Origin: Novosphingobium pokkalii
GTDB lineage: Bacteria; Pseudomonadota; Alphaproteobacteria; Sphingomonadales; Sphingomonadaceae
Length of the DNA stretch: 64,000 bases
NCBI RefSeq assembly: GCF_014652855.1
Contig: NZ_BMZP01000010.1
Span: 1 to 64,000, forward strand
Direction of reading: 5' to 3'
Part shown: positions 48,888-56,644 of the stretch, piece after piece
How the letters are laid out: the number at the start of each line of letters is the position of its first letter
How positions within the stretch are numbered: position 1 is the first letter of the stretch
Notes under the pieces: model-generated
The model's input: only the letters and a program-made list of their open reading frames with translations
The model's database searches: none
Told to the model about the DNA's origin: nothing
Translations under genes and position numbers: made by a program

Positions 48888-49733
48888 ATGGCAAAAGACA
48901 ACAAGATCACCTTCTACGACCTGGCCATTTCCACCGGTGCCACGATCAGCCCGTTCGTCTGGGCCACCAAATATGCCCTGAAGCACAAGGGCTTCGACCT
49001 CGACGTGGTGCCCGGCGGCTTCACCGGCATTCTGGAGCGCACCGGCGGCAAGACCGAGCGGCTGCCCGCGATCGTCGACGACGGCACCTGGGTGCTCGAT
49101 AGCTGGGGCATCGTCGAATACCTCGACGCCACCTATCCCGATCGCCCCCTGCTGATCCCGCATGAAAGCGTCGCCGCCACGCTCAAGGCGCTGGATCACT
49201 GGTTCTGGGGCGCCGCCGTCGGCCCGTGGATGCGCTGCTTCTGCGCCGACTATCGCGATCTCTCGCTGCCGCAGGACCACGAGTACATCACCCATTCGCG
49301 CGAGAAGATGCTGGGCCGCAAGCTGGAAGAGATCCAGGCCGGTCGCGAGGATCGCCTGGCGGGCATCTCGGCCGCGCTCGAACCGCTGCGCTCCACCCTC
49401 GCGCAGCACCCGTGGCTGGGCGGCAGCGCGCCGAACTATGCCGATTATCGCATCCTCGGCGGCTTCCTGTTCACCGCGTCGGTGTGCAAGACGCCTGTGC
49501 TGGCGCCCGACGATCCGCTGCGTGACTGGCTCGACCGCTGCCTCGATCTCCATGGCGGCCTGGGCCGCCATCCCGGCCTGTTCCCGCTGTTCGGCCTGGA
49601 GCAGCGCGAGGGCGACGTGCCGCTGTTCAACCGCCAGGGCGGCCTTGGCGGCATCTACAAGCGCAACACCGGCCCCGCCTCCACCCAGGCGGAAACGCAG
49701 AAAATCACCCAAGGCATGAAGCAACCGGCCTGA
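48888..49733 (+). CDS. ligE: Glutathione S-transferase-type beta-etherase (LigE/LigP)
   Basis: A 281-residue GST-fold enzyme of the LigE/LigP type, the same length as LigE of Sphingobium SYK-6. The N-terminal thioredoxin-like part has ISTGATISPFVWATKYAL and VVPGGFTGILERTGG, and the cis-Pro/SNAIL-type loop LPAIVDDGTWVLDSW, matching LigE as I know it. It cleaves the beta-aryl ether bond of the alpha-R lignin dimers with glutathione. The ATG at 48888 is preceded by AGGAGAGG. It has its own terminator-separated upstream region. LigE and LigP cannot be told apart by eye; 'ligE' is the more conservative name. Confidence 0.88.
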   Translation: MAKDNKITFYDLAISTGATISPFVWATKYALKHKGFDLDVVPGGFTGILERTGGKTERLPAIVDDGTWVLDSWGIVEYLDATYPDRPLLIPHESVAATLKALDHWFWGAAVGPWMRCFCADYRDLSLPQDHEYITHSREKMLGRKLEEIQAGREDRLAGISAALEPLRSTLAQHPWLGGSAPNYADYRILGGFLFTASVCKTPVLAPDDPLRDWLDRCLDLHGGLGRHPGLFPLFGLEQREGDVPLFNRQGGLGGIYKRNTGPASTQAETQKITQGMKQPA

Positions 49734-49756
49734 TTTTCCCGCCATGACAGAAACTT

Positions 49757-49785
49757 GGCCGCCGGAAGCGATGATTCCGGCGGCC
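49757..49785 (+). terminator. Hairpin after the beta-etherase gene
   Basis: Perfect 11-bp stem GGCCGCCGGAA / TTCCGGCGGCC with loop GCGATGA, 23 nt past the ligE stop. It lacks a U-run, so it may instead be an mRNA-stabilising end. Confidence 0.55.
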
Positions 49786-49881
49786 CTTGGTTATGCGACG
49801 AACCGTTTACACACTCTATTGAGAGGGTTCCTGCCCGCTGCTAACCTCAATCGTCCACGCGGTGCCCAGGGGAGGTTCACC

Positions 49882-50952
49882 ATGGACAACAGTAACGGAG
49901 ACAAAACCAGATCGGAAAACATCCGACGCGTTCAAGAATTGACTGGCGAGCAAGCACCGCTGATCGATTTTACATTCTCTAACATTTCCAATCTTCAAAA
50001 AGCCATGCTCGATGCAACGCCGGATTGTATCAAGCTGCTTGGTGCAGATGGCAATCTGGCCATGATGAACCGAACTGGTTGCATCGCGCTGAACGTGGAC
50101 GAACATGGCCCGTTCGGCATGCCGTGGATCCCGCTGCTGCCCGAAGACATCCAGGCCGCAGGCCGCGCCGCGCTGGCCCGTGCCGCTGCCGGGCAAAGCG
50201 CCCGCTTTCCCGGTCGCAGCGAGACGGACGCAGGAACCCTGTTCTGGGACAACCTGCTCACCCCCATGATCGGTCAGGATGGCGAGGTCCACCAGATCCT
50301 TTGCGTCTCGCGCGATGTGACATCGCAAACCGTGTTGGAGCGCGAACTGGAAGACGCCGTGGCCCGCGAACACTTGCTTGCGCGCGAAATGCACCATCGC
50401 ATCAAGAACCTGTTCTCGCTGGTCGCGGGGCTGGTGTTCATTGCCGATCGCGAAACCGGCGGCGATGGGTCCAGCGCGCTGGCGCTCAACCTGCATGAGA
50501 AGCTGCGCGCGTTGAGCCGCGCATCCGACGTTGCCTTCGTGGGCGCGGAAAGCCTGCCGGCCGGCCAACCGGTGGACCTCGGCAACCTGGTGCGGGCCTT
50601 GCTGGCGCCCTATGGCGAGCGCTGCGAGATCGTGGAGCAGGCCGCGACCGTGCCGCCCGGCGTGGTCACCACGCTCGCCCTGGTGTTTCACGAATACGCC
50701 ACCAACTCGATCAAGTATGGTGCGCTGGGCACGGCTGGCGGGCGAGTCACCGTGCGCTGGACGGAAAGCGACGGTGTGCTGGCTTTCACCTGGATCGAGA
50801 CCGGCGCCGCCATCGAAGTGCCGGACGAGGATCGCCAGGGCTTCGGCACCCAGATGGTCGAGCGCATGGTGCGCGCGGCCGGGGGGCGCATCAGCCGGCT
50901 GTGGCGCCCGGAAGGCCTGATAGCCGACCTGTACTTGCCGATAAGGCACTGA
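49882..50952 (+). CDS. PAS-containing sensor histidine kinase (HWE/HisKA_2 type)
   Basis: A 356-residue soluble kinase. A PAS-like domain (about residues 30-150, ending CVSRDVTSQT) precedes a HisKA_2/HWE-type dimerisation region with the phospho-acceptor His in AREMHHRIKNLFSLV (about 169) and an ATPase with the N-box HEYATNSIKYGAL (about 271) and the G box GFGTQMVERMV (about 328). There is no membrane helix. Such kinases in alphaproteobacteria often act in the general stress or light response (PhyR system). ATG 49882 has GGGGAGG upstream. No response regulator is adjacent. Confidence 0.85.
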   Translation: MDNSNGDKTRSENIRRVQELTGEQAPLIDFTFSNISNLQKAMLDATPDCIKLLGADGNLAMMNRTGCIALNVDEHGPFGMPWIPLLPEDIQAAGRAALARAAAGQSARFPGRSETDAGTLFWDNLLTPMIGQDGEVHQILCVSRDVTSQTVLERELEDAVAREHLLAREMHHRIKNLFSLVAGLVFIADRETGGDGSSALALNLHEKLRALSRASDVAFVGAESLPAGQPVDLGNLVRALLAPYGERCEIVEQAATVPPGVVTTLALVFHEYATNSIKYGALGTAGGRVTVRWTESDGVLAFTWIETGAAIEVPDEDRQGFGTQMVERMVRAAGGRISRLWRPEGLIADLYLPIRH

Positions 50953-51047
50953 CCGCGCCGGGTTGAGCCGCTGTGCTTAAAGGGCAACTGGCGGGTGCGA
51001 GCGGGCTGTGGCAGGTTGCGTTGCGCAAGGTTTCGCACCACTCCCAA

Positions 51048-51110
51048 CCCCCTCCTCTGAAGAGGATGGGGCTTTCTCGTTCCTCTCCCCCTCCTCTTCA
51101 GAGGAGGGGG
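51048..51110. repeat. Inverted pair of family A palindromes
   Basis: 51048-51071 and 51087-51110 are family A palindromes in opposite orientation, flanked by CACCACTCCCAA and CCGGGGGGTGGTG. The block lies between the sensor kinase and the amidase. Confidence 0.8.
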
Positions 51111-51167
51111 CCGGGGGGTGGTGCGAGACCATGACCGATGCCCGAATGCACAGAAAGCCCGCCCGCC

Positions 51168-52712
51168 ATGCGCCTGCCCTTGCTGCTCGCCCCCGCCCTG
51201 CTCGCTGCCAGCCCCGCGCATGCCTATGACGTGGCGGAAAAATCGATCGACACCTTGCGCGCCGATCTCGATGCCGGGCGCGTGACCTCGGCAGAGCTGG
51301 TCGCGGCCTATGAAGCGCGCATCGCGCAGATCGACCCGCAGCTTCATGCCGTGATCGCGCTCAACCCGCGCGCGCTGGAGCAGGCCCGCGCGGCCGACGC
51401 GGCGCGCAAGGCGCACCCCACGCACCAGCCGCTCGAAGGCATTCCGATCCTGATCAAGGACAATATCGAAAGCGCCGATCCGGTGGCGACCACGGCGGGC
51501 AGCCTGGCGCTGGCGGGCAACGTGACCGGACGCGACGCGCCGCTGGTGGCGCACCTGCGCGCGGCCGGGGCGATCATCCTGGGCAAGACCAACCTTTCGG
51601 AATGGGCCAACATCCGCTCCAACCACTCGATCAGCGGCTGGAGCGCCACGGGCGGCCAGGCGCGCAACCCCTATGATCCGCGCCGCAGCACGTGCGGATC
51701 GAGCGCCGGATCGGGCGCGGCGGCGGCGGCCAGTTTCGCGGCGGCGGCAGTGGGCACGGAAACCGATGGCTCGATCACCTGTCCATCGGCGGTGAACGGC
51801 CTGGTCGGGTTCAAGCCCACGGTCGGGCTGGTCTCGCGCACCCATGTCGTGCCGATCAGCCACAGCCAGGATACGCCCGGCCCGATGGCGCGCAGCGTGC
51901 GCGATGCCGCGCTGCTGCTGGGCGCAATGGCCGGCAGCGATGCGGCAGACCCGGCGACGGCGCGCGCCGATCAACTGGGGCATGATTTCACCCGCACGCT
52001 CGCGCCCGATGCGCTCAAGGGCGTACGCATCGGGGTGATGCGCTTTGCCGCCGGGTTCCACCCCGAAACCGACGCCCTGTTCGAGCGCGCGCTGGCCACC
52101 CTGCGCGCGGCCGGGGCCACGCTGGTGGAGATCAAGGCCCCGCCGCCCGCCACGGCCGGCGTGGGCGAGAAAGAGCAACTGGTGCTCTCCACCGAACTGA
52201 AGGCGGACATGGCCAGCTACCTCGCCTCCACCGATCCGGCCAAAGTGCCCAGCCGCACGCTGGCCGACCTGATCGCCTTCAACAAGGCCCACGCCGCGCA
52301 GGAACTGGCCCTGTTCGGGCAGGATTTCTTCGAGGATGCGGAGACCACCAAGGGCCTGGCCGACCCGGCCTATCGCACGGCAGCGGCGCAGGCGAAGCGC
52401 AGCGCCGGCCCCGAGGGCATTGATCGCATGCTGGCCGACAACAAGGTGACCGCGCTGGTTGCCCCCACGCTCGGCCCGGCCTGGCTGATCGACCCGGTGC
52501 TCAAGGACAATTTCGTGGGCGGCGGAGCGGGCGGATTGGCGGCCGTGGCCGGCTATCCCCACCTCACCGTGCCGATGGGCCAGGTCGATGGCCTGCCCGT
52601 GGGCCTGTCGATCGTCGGCACCGCGTGGGACGACGCGCGCGTGCTCGCCTATGGCTATGCCTTCGAGCAGGCGAGCCACGCCCGCCGCGCCCCTGCCCTG
52701 CCGCCCGGCTGA
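51168..52712 (+). CDS. Amidase signature family enzyme, exported
   Basis: A 514-residue amidase signature enzyme. Signal peptide MRLPLLLAPALLAASPAHA. The Ser-cisSer-Lys triad: Lys in ILIKDNIES (about residue 97), cis-Ser in CGSSAGSGAA (about 177), and nucleophile Ser in TDGSITCPS (about 202). It hydrolyses amides, likely in the periplasm; the substrate is unknown. It starts 51168, after a block of dispersed repeats. Followed 53 nt later by an outer-membrane protein gene. Confidence 0.88.
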   Translation: MRLPLLLAPALLAASPAHAYDVAEKSIDTLRADLDAGRVTSAELVAAYEARIAQIDPQLHAVIALNPRALEQARAADAARKAHPTHQPLEGIPILIKDNIESADPVATTAGSLALAGNVTGRDAPLVAHLRAAGAIILGKTNLSEWANIRSNHSISGWSATGGQARNPYDPRRSTCGSSAGSGAAAAASFAAAAVGTETDGSITCPSAVNGLVGFKPTVGLVSRTHVVPISHSQDTPGPMARSVRDAALLLGAMAGSDAADPATARADQLGHDFTRTLAPDALKGVRIGVMRFAAGFHPETDALFERALATLRAAGATLVEIKAPPPATAGVGEKEQLVLSTELKADMASYLASTDPAKVPSRTLADLIAFNKAHAAQELALFGQDFFEDAETTKGLADPAYRTAAAQAKRSAGPEGIDRMLADNKVTALVAPTLGPAWLIDPVLKDNFVGGGAGGLAAVAGYPHLTVPMGQVDGLPVGLSIVGTAWDDARVLAYGYAFEQASHARRAPALPPG

Positions 52713-52765
52713 GGAACCGGCGCGGCCGCGCGCACGTTGCCCCCTCACACCACAGGGGGCCCATC

Positions 52766-53626
52766 ATGCAAACACCGATCCTCGCGGCGCTGGCGCTTGT
52801 CGCCCAGCTCGCCGCCACGCCCGCCGCCGCGCAAGATATCGGTACACCCGACGAGATCGCGCAGGACAGCACGCACCGCCCCACCCTGCGCGACTTGTGC
52901 AGCGACCGGCCGGGCCTCGACACCCCGGCCTGCACGGTCGATCCCGGCCGGCTCCAGATGGAACTTGGCCTGGGCGACTGGACGCTGGACCGCCAGCCCG
53001 ACCAACGCACCGACACGATCACGGCGGGCGACGTGCTGCTGCGCTATGGCGTGACGCCCACCACCGAACTGCGACTGGGCTGGACCACCTTCGGCCACGT
53101 TCGCACCCGCGACACGCAGACCGGCGCGATCGACACCGTACAAGGCGTGGGCGACCTGACCCTGGGCGTGAAACAGAACCTGCGCCACCCTGCCGAAGGC
53201 AAGACCGGCCTCGCCGTGGCTGTGCTGCCCTTCGTCACCCTGCCCACCGGCCACAGCCAAGTGGGCGCGGGCGACTGGGGCGCCGGGCTGATCCTGCCGA
53301 CCAGCTACAAGCTCGACGACACCGTGTCGCTGGAACTCTCCCCCGAAGTGGACGCCGCCGTGAACGAAAGCGGCCAGGGCCGCCACCTCGCCTATGGCGC
53401 CGCGATGGGTGTGCAGGTCCACTTGTCCAAGACCGTCCGCCTGACCCCGGAACTGCAATTCGTGCGCGACCAAGACCCGGCGCGCCATGCGACGATGAGC
53501 CGCGCGGCGCTCTCGTTCGACGTGCAGCCGGCGAAGATGCTGCAACTGGATGTGCAGGCCACGGCGGGGTTGAACCGGGATACGCCGGATGTGGAGGTGG
53601 GGTTTGGGGTAACGCGGAAGTTTTGA
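52766..53626 (+). CDS. Outer-membrane transporter, phenol MetA-pathway type
   Basis: A 286-residue outer-membrane beta-barrel. Signal peptide MQTPILAALALVAQLAATPA, cut near AAAQD. The barrel strands alternate hydrophobic and polar residues, and the C-terminus ends in aromatic FGVTRKF, the sorting signal for outer-membrane insertion. The SDRPGLDTPACTVDPGRLQ and VGDLTLGVKQNL motifs match the MetA-pathway phenol-degradation family, which is thought to be a channel for aromatics. GGGGG is 7 nt from the ATG. Its location next to aromatic genes is suggestive, but the substrate is not known. Confidence 0.8.
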   Translation: MQTPILAALALVAQLAATPAAAQDIGTPDEIAQDSTHRPTLRDLCSDRPGLDTPACTVDPGRLQMELGLGDWTLDRQPDQRTDTITAGDVLLRYGVTPTTELRLGWTTFGHVRTRDTQTGAIDTVQGVGDLTLGVKQNLRHPAEGKTGLAVAVLPFVTLPTGHSQVGAGDWGAGLILPTSYKLDDTVSLELSPEVDAAVNESGQGRHLAYGAAMGVQVHLSKTVRLTPELQFVRDQDPARHATMSRAALSFDVQPAKMLQLDVQATAGLNRDTPDVEVGFGVTRKF

Positions 53627-53813
53627 GGGGTGGATTGATGGAGTGAGACGGTAGGGACGGCAGACTGACCGCCAAGGCGAATGGAGAGCCCGACCTATAG
53701 TTAGCGGCATTAATGTGTGAAATAGGCATGCTGCTCCCGGAATTCCAGCTTTTCCATATTTTCACATCAATGGCAAAATAGACTCACTTCCTTAAATGAC
53801 CATTTATATCAAT

Positions 53814-53819
53814 TATACT
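53814..53819 (+). promoter_or_regulatory. Candidate promoter of the AT-rich island
   Basis: TATACT (53814-53819), a 5-of-6 match to -10, with a weaker CTTAAA 17 nt upstream (53791-53796). It lies 55 nt before the small membrane protein gene. Confidence 0.35.
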
Positions 53820-53874
53820 TGCGTCTAACAACTGACCGCGCATATGAAATCCCGGCAAACAGAGGGCAGAGTTT

Positions 53875-54054
53875 ATGACAGATGGGCAGTGGCAGATCGT
53901 CATCGGTGTAGCGGCTGTGATTGTGGCAATAATCGGTATATGCGTCAGCGCGGCAGTCAAAAAACGTCGCCGTGTTAGTCAACGTCAGCGAACCGGGAAG
54001 GGGTCAATTTCGATCCAATCAGGTCGGGACACGAAGGTGGATCGTATCAAATGA
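53875..54054 (+). CDS. Small membrane protein with IQSGRD motif, first gene of the AT-rich island
   Basis: A 59-residue protein read directly from the sequence. Residues 1-7 (MTDGQWQ), a membrane helix of about 20 (IVIGVAAVIVAIIGICVSAA), a basic stop (KKRRR), then a cytoplasmic tail with GKGSISIQSGRDTKVDRIK. The tail's IQSGRD resembles the IQSQRD at the N-terminus of the next protein. The stop overlaps the next ATG (ATGA), so the two are translationally coupled. The island is richer in AT than its surroundings. No function is recognised; a membrane anchor or sensor of a two-part system is a reasonable guess. Confidence 0.7.
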   Translation: MTDGQWQIVIGVAAVIVAIIGICVSAAVKKRRRVSQRQRTGKGSISIQSGRDTKVDRIK

Positions 54055-55103
54055 GCTCACGGCAAGATCAGCGGGTTGCGGAAGGGGCTACCGCAATTCA
54101 GAGTCAGCGCGACACCATTGTTAATCAAGGCTTAAGCTCGAATGATTTTCGAAGCATTGTGGAGTCGCTTTTCGACCAAATGCCCAAGTTCATCGAAACA
54201 GCTTTAACCGCGATGGATGTCCGACTTAATGCATTCGAAGACAGCCTAATAAAGCGCTTCGATCATGATGCTACGGCCAAGAGAGAAGCCTTTTCTGATC
54301 CTGACTTCCTGCACATTGTCATTGAAGCACAGCGCGCTTATGCTCGAACTGGCGATCCGGAAACGCATGGAACGTTGGTAGATCTTATTGCCAAGAGATC
54401 GAGCGAGGATACCAGATCGCGTCGCGCTTTTGCAATTAATGAAGCGATTACGGTCGTATCGCGACTGACGAAAAATGATATGAGTGAACTTGCGTTCGCG
54501 TTTTATGCGAGACACACGAAAAATCCCGCAATTAATGATTTATCTTCATTTTGCGCAAATTTAAACGCGTACATATATGAACTGCTAGATGATTTAGAGA
54601 CAGATCGAGATTCATACGAATATTTGGTGTCACAAAGGTGCACTGCCATTTCCGCGTTAGAAATTAGTCTGCTTGATATTTGGAGGCAGGTTTATCCAGG
54701 CCTATTTATGAAGGGCTTCAGCGCCGAAGAAGTCGATAAAATAGTTGAAGATTCAACACCGGATGTTAAGTTTCTACTGACTCCATCTGAATTTGATCCT
54801 TCCCGCCGCCGACCTCGGGCAATATCACTGGAAGAACTATTGAGTATATATCGGACGCCCTCAGTTAGTGAGGAACACGTTCGACGTATATGGTCGCAGG
54901 CAATCGCAAGTTTAGCTGACGATGATGCTATCGTGCAAAAGTTAAAGCCGGAATGCCCTCGAATTGAGGAAGTTATTTACAAATGGAATTCATCATCGTT
55001 GAAGTCGCTTGATCTCACTACAATTGGTAAAGTCATCGGCCATGCTAGACTGACGCAAATCCCCACCTTCGAAAATGCAGACCTCAGCATTTGGATAAAA
55101 TGA
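54051..55103 (+). CDS. LPO_1073/Vpar_1526-like family protein, unknown function
   Basis: A 350-residue soluble protein, mostly helical. The N-terminus has EGATAIQSQRDTIVNQGLSS, which matches what I recall of the LPO_1073/Vpar_1526 family (proteins starting with an IQAGRD-NxGLS-type motif), then SDPDFLHIVIEAQRAYARTG and GTLVDLIAKRS in the middle, and a C-terminal TTIGKVIGHARLTQIPTF with terminal SIWIK. No enzyme motif is seen. Codon use (many AT-ending codons) differs sharply from the flanks, indicating horizontal acquisition. The family is found in varied bacteria; a role in defence is a hypothesis from the composition and gene pairing. The name is from memory. Confidence 0.72.
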   Translation: MSSRQDQRVAEGATAIQSQRDTIVNQGLSSNDFRSIVESLFDQMPKFIETALTAMDVRLNAFEDSLIKRFDHDATAKREAFSDPDFLHIVIEAQRAYARTGDPETHGTLVDLIAKRSSEDTRSRRAFAINEAITVVSRLTKNDMSELAFAFYARHTKNPAINDLSSFCANLNAYIYELLDDLETDRDSYEYLVSQRCTAISALEISLLDIWRQVYPGLFMKGFSAEEVDKIVEDSTPDVKFLLTPSEFDPSRRRPRAISLEELLSIYRTPSVSEEHVRRIWSQAIASLADDDAIVQKLKPECPRIEEVIYKWNSSSLKSLDLTTIGKVIGHARLTQIPTFENADLSIWIK

Positions 55104-55417
55104 GTAAAAAGCTGCGCATTCAGCATTTCACAGCCTGTAATTTTCATCATAGTAATTACAAATTCATCATTGCGCGTACGACCGTCACAACCCACCTAGC
55201 TCCGCCCAGCCATCCATGCTGCTGGAACGATCTGTTCGACATGCGTAACCGGAAAGGCGACTTCCTTGGTCATTAATTCAGCGCTCGAGCGACCAAAATG
55301 ACCACATCGTTGCCCGACGGCTGTACATAGAGCGAACGGCCAGTTCTGGCGGAAACTGCTGTTCAGACCCGATCCGCAAATGTCGCATTTCGGTTGATAG
55401 CGGCCGGTTGCCCACCC
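55104..55417. other. Intergenic stretch after the AT-rich island, no gene
   Basis: A gap of 314 bp in which GC content rises back to the genome level near 55380. A 61-codon frame at 55091-55276 overlaps the previous gene's end and reads like filler. No repeat, terminator or promoter could be supported. It likely contains the right edge of the inserted segment. Confidence 0.5.
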
Positions 55418-56164
55418 TCACCCCACCGCCCCAGCCGCCCGCTTGAGCGCGCTCCGCACCCGCGCTGCCAGCTCTGCGTCGAAGCGCACTTCCGGCACGG
55501 CGACGCTCAGGGCGCCGACCACTTTGCCGTCGACGCGCACGGGCACGGCGGTGCCGCAGATGCCCAGGGTGGCTTCGTGGCAGGCCATGCCGATGCCTTC
55601 GGCGCGGATGCGGGCGAGGTCGGCGCGCAGCTCTTCGTCGCGGACGCGGGTGTGTTCGGTCATCGCCGTGCGGGTGCTTTCCGCGAAGTAGCGGTGCAGG
55701 TCTGCCTCGGGCAGCGTGGCGAGGATCACTTTGCCGGCGGCGAGGCAGTGCAGCGGGCGGCGGGCGCCGGGTTCGATGGCGTAGCGCAGGGTCTGGTCGC
55801 TGGCCTCGGTCACCACGGCTTCCACTTCCCAGCCGACGCGGACCATGAAGCTAGCGGTTTCGTTGAGTTCGGCCTTGAGCGCGCGGACCAGGGGGGCGAC
55901 GCGGTCGGCCAGGGGGAGCGCGGCGGGGGAGACGCGCAGGCGCTCCAGCCCCGGGCCGGGCAGATAGCGGCGCCCTTCCCGCGTGAGGTATTGCCGCTCC
56001 ACCAGCGTGGCGAGCAGGTAGGACAGGCTGGAGACCGGAATGCCCAGGGCCTGGGCCACGTCCTGCGCCACCACGCCGGCGGCATGGGCCACGACGAATT
56101 CGATCACGTCGAGCGTGCGCAGCGCGGACTTGACCGGGGTGGCGACGGAAGGGGCGGAGGCCAT
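55418..56164 (-). CDS. IclR family transcriptional regulator
   Basis: A 248-residue IclR regulator: N-terminal winged helix (about 10-70, SALRTLDVIEFVVAHAAG and IPVSSLSYLLATLVERQYL) and the ligand-binding domain (about 80-245, RRPLHCLAAGKVILA, GIGMACHEATLGICGTAVPV). Such regulators often control aromatic-acid pathways. ATG 56164 has AAGGA about 8 nt upstream; the frame is open 15 codons further. Lies just downstream of the SnoaL-like gene, so it may regulate the MetE-like operon. Confidence 0.9.
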   Translation of the reverse strand: MASAPSVATPVKSALRTLDVIEFVVAHAAGVVAQDVAQALGIPVSSLSYLLATLVERQYLTREGRRYLPGPGLERLRVSPAALPLADRVAPLVRALKAELNETASFMVRVGWEVEAVVTEASDQTLRYAIEPGARRPLHCLAAGKVILATLPEADLHRYFAESTRTAMTEHTRVRDEELRADLARIRAEGIGMACHEATLGICGTAVPVRVDGKVVGALSVAVPEVRFDAELAARVRSALKRAAGAVG

Positions 56165-56216
56165 GGGGGTTTCCTTGTGTTCGGCGGGGTTGTGCTGGAT
56201 TTCCACCACCCCCCAA

Positions 56217-56240
56217 CCCCCTCCTCTGAAGAGGAGGGGG
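56217..56240. repeat. Family A palindrome
   Basis: A single perfect copy, arms CCCCCTCCTCT / AGAGGAGGGGG around GA, preceded by CCACCACCCCCCAA. It sits between the SnoaL-like gene end and the IclR start. Confidence 0.85.
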
Positions 56241-56248
56241 CTTGCTCG

Positions 56249-56644
56249 TCAAGTCTGGAACAGGAGGGTGCCGCGGCGCTCGGCGAAGCGCCAGCCTTCC
56301 TCGGTGCGCACGAAGCGATCGTGGAACGAGCCGACCAGCGGCGCGGGGGCGCCGGTGAACAGCAGCATGGCGCTGGTGCCGCGTGCCTCACGCGCGCTTT
56401 CCACCTCGATCACCACGTTGCTGCACACGTGGCGCGTGGTGCGCGGCGGGCGCGCCTTGAACGCGGCGAGGATCGCCTCGCGCCCCACGATCGGCGCATC
56501 GGGCGCGGTGGGCCGGGTCATCAGGCCATCCGGCGCATAGAGCGCGGCGGCCTCGTCCCAGCGCGCCTCGTCGTTGAGATTGGCGTAGAGCGCGATCAGG
56601 CGGCCGCAGTCGGCCTCGATGGCGCGGCGTTCGTCATCCGTCAC
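56249..56644 (-). CDS. SnoaL-like / nuclear transport factor 2 family protein
   Basis: A 131-residue alpha+beta barrel protein. The order is an N-terminal helix (ERRAIEADCGRLIALYANL), DEARWDEAAALYAPDG, MTRPTAPDAPIVGREAI, the strand TRHVCSNVVIEVES, and GSFHDRFVRTEEGWRFAERR, as expected for NTF2-like proteins. These bind small molecules or act as isomerases and subunits of aromatic pathways. It starts with GTG at 56644, overlapping the MetE-like stop (GTGA). Confidence 0.85.
   Translation of the reverse strand: MTDDERRAIEADCGRLIALYANLNDEARWDEAAALYAPDGLMTRPTAPDAPIVGREAILAAFKARPPRTTRHVCSNVVIEVESAREARGTSAMLLFTGAPAPLVGSFHDRFVRTEEGWRFAERRGTLLFQT

Noticed and set aside
49786..49881. EcfG (general stress) promoter for the sensor kinase
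   Set aside because: GGAACC occurs only on the opposite strand, and spacing to any CGTT is wrong.
55091..55276. 61-codon frame after the LPO_1073-like gene
   Set aside because: It overlaps the preceding gene, has no ribosome-binding site and reads as filler.
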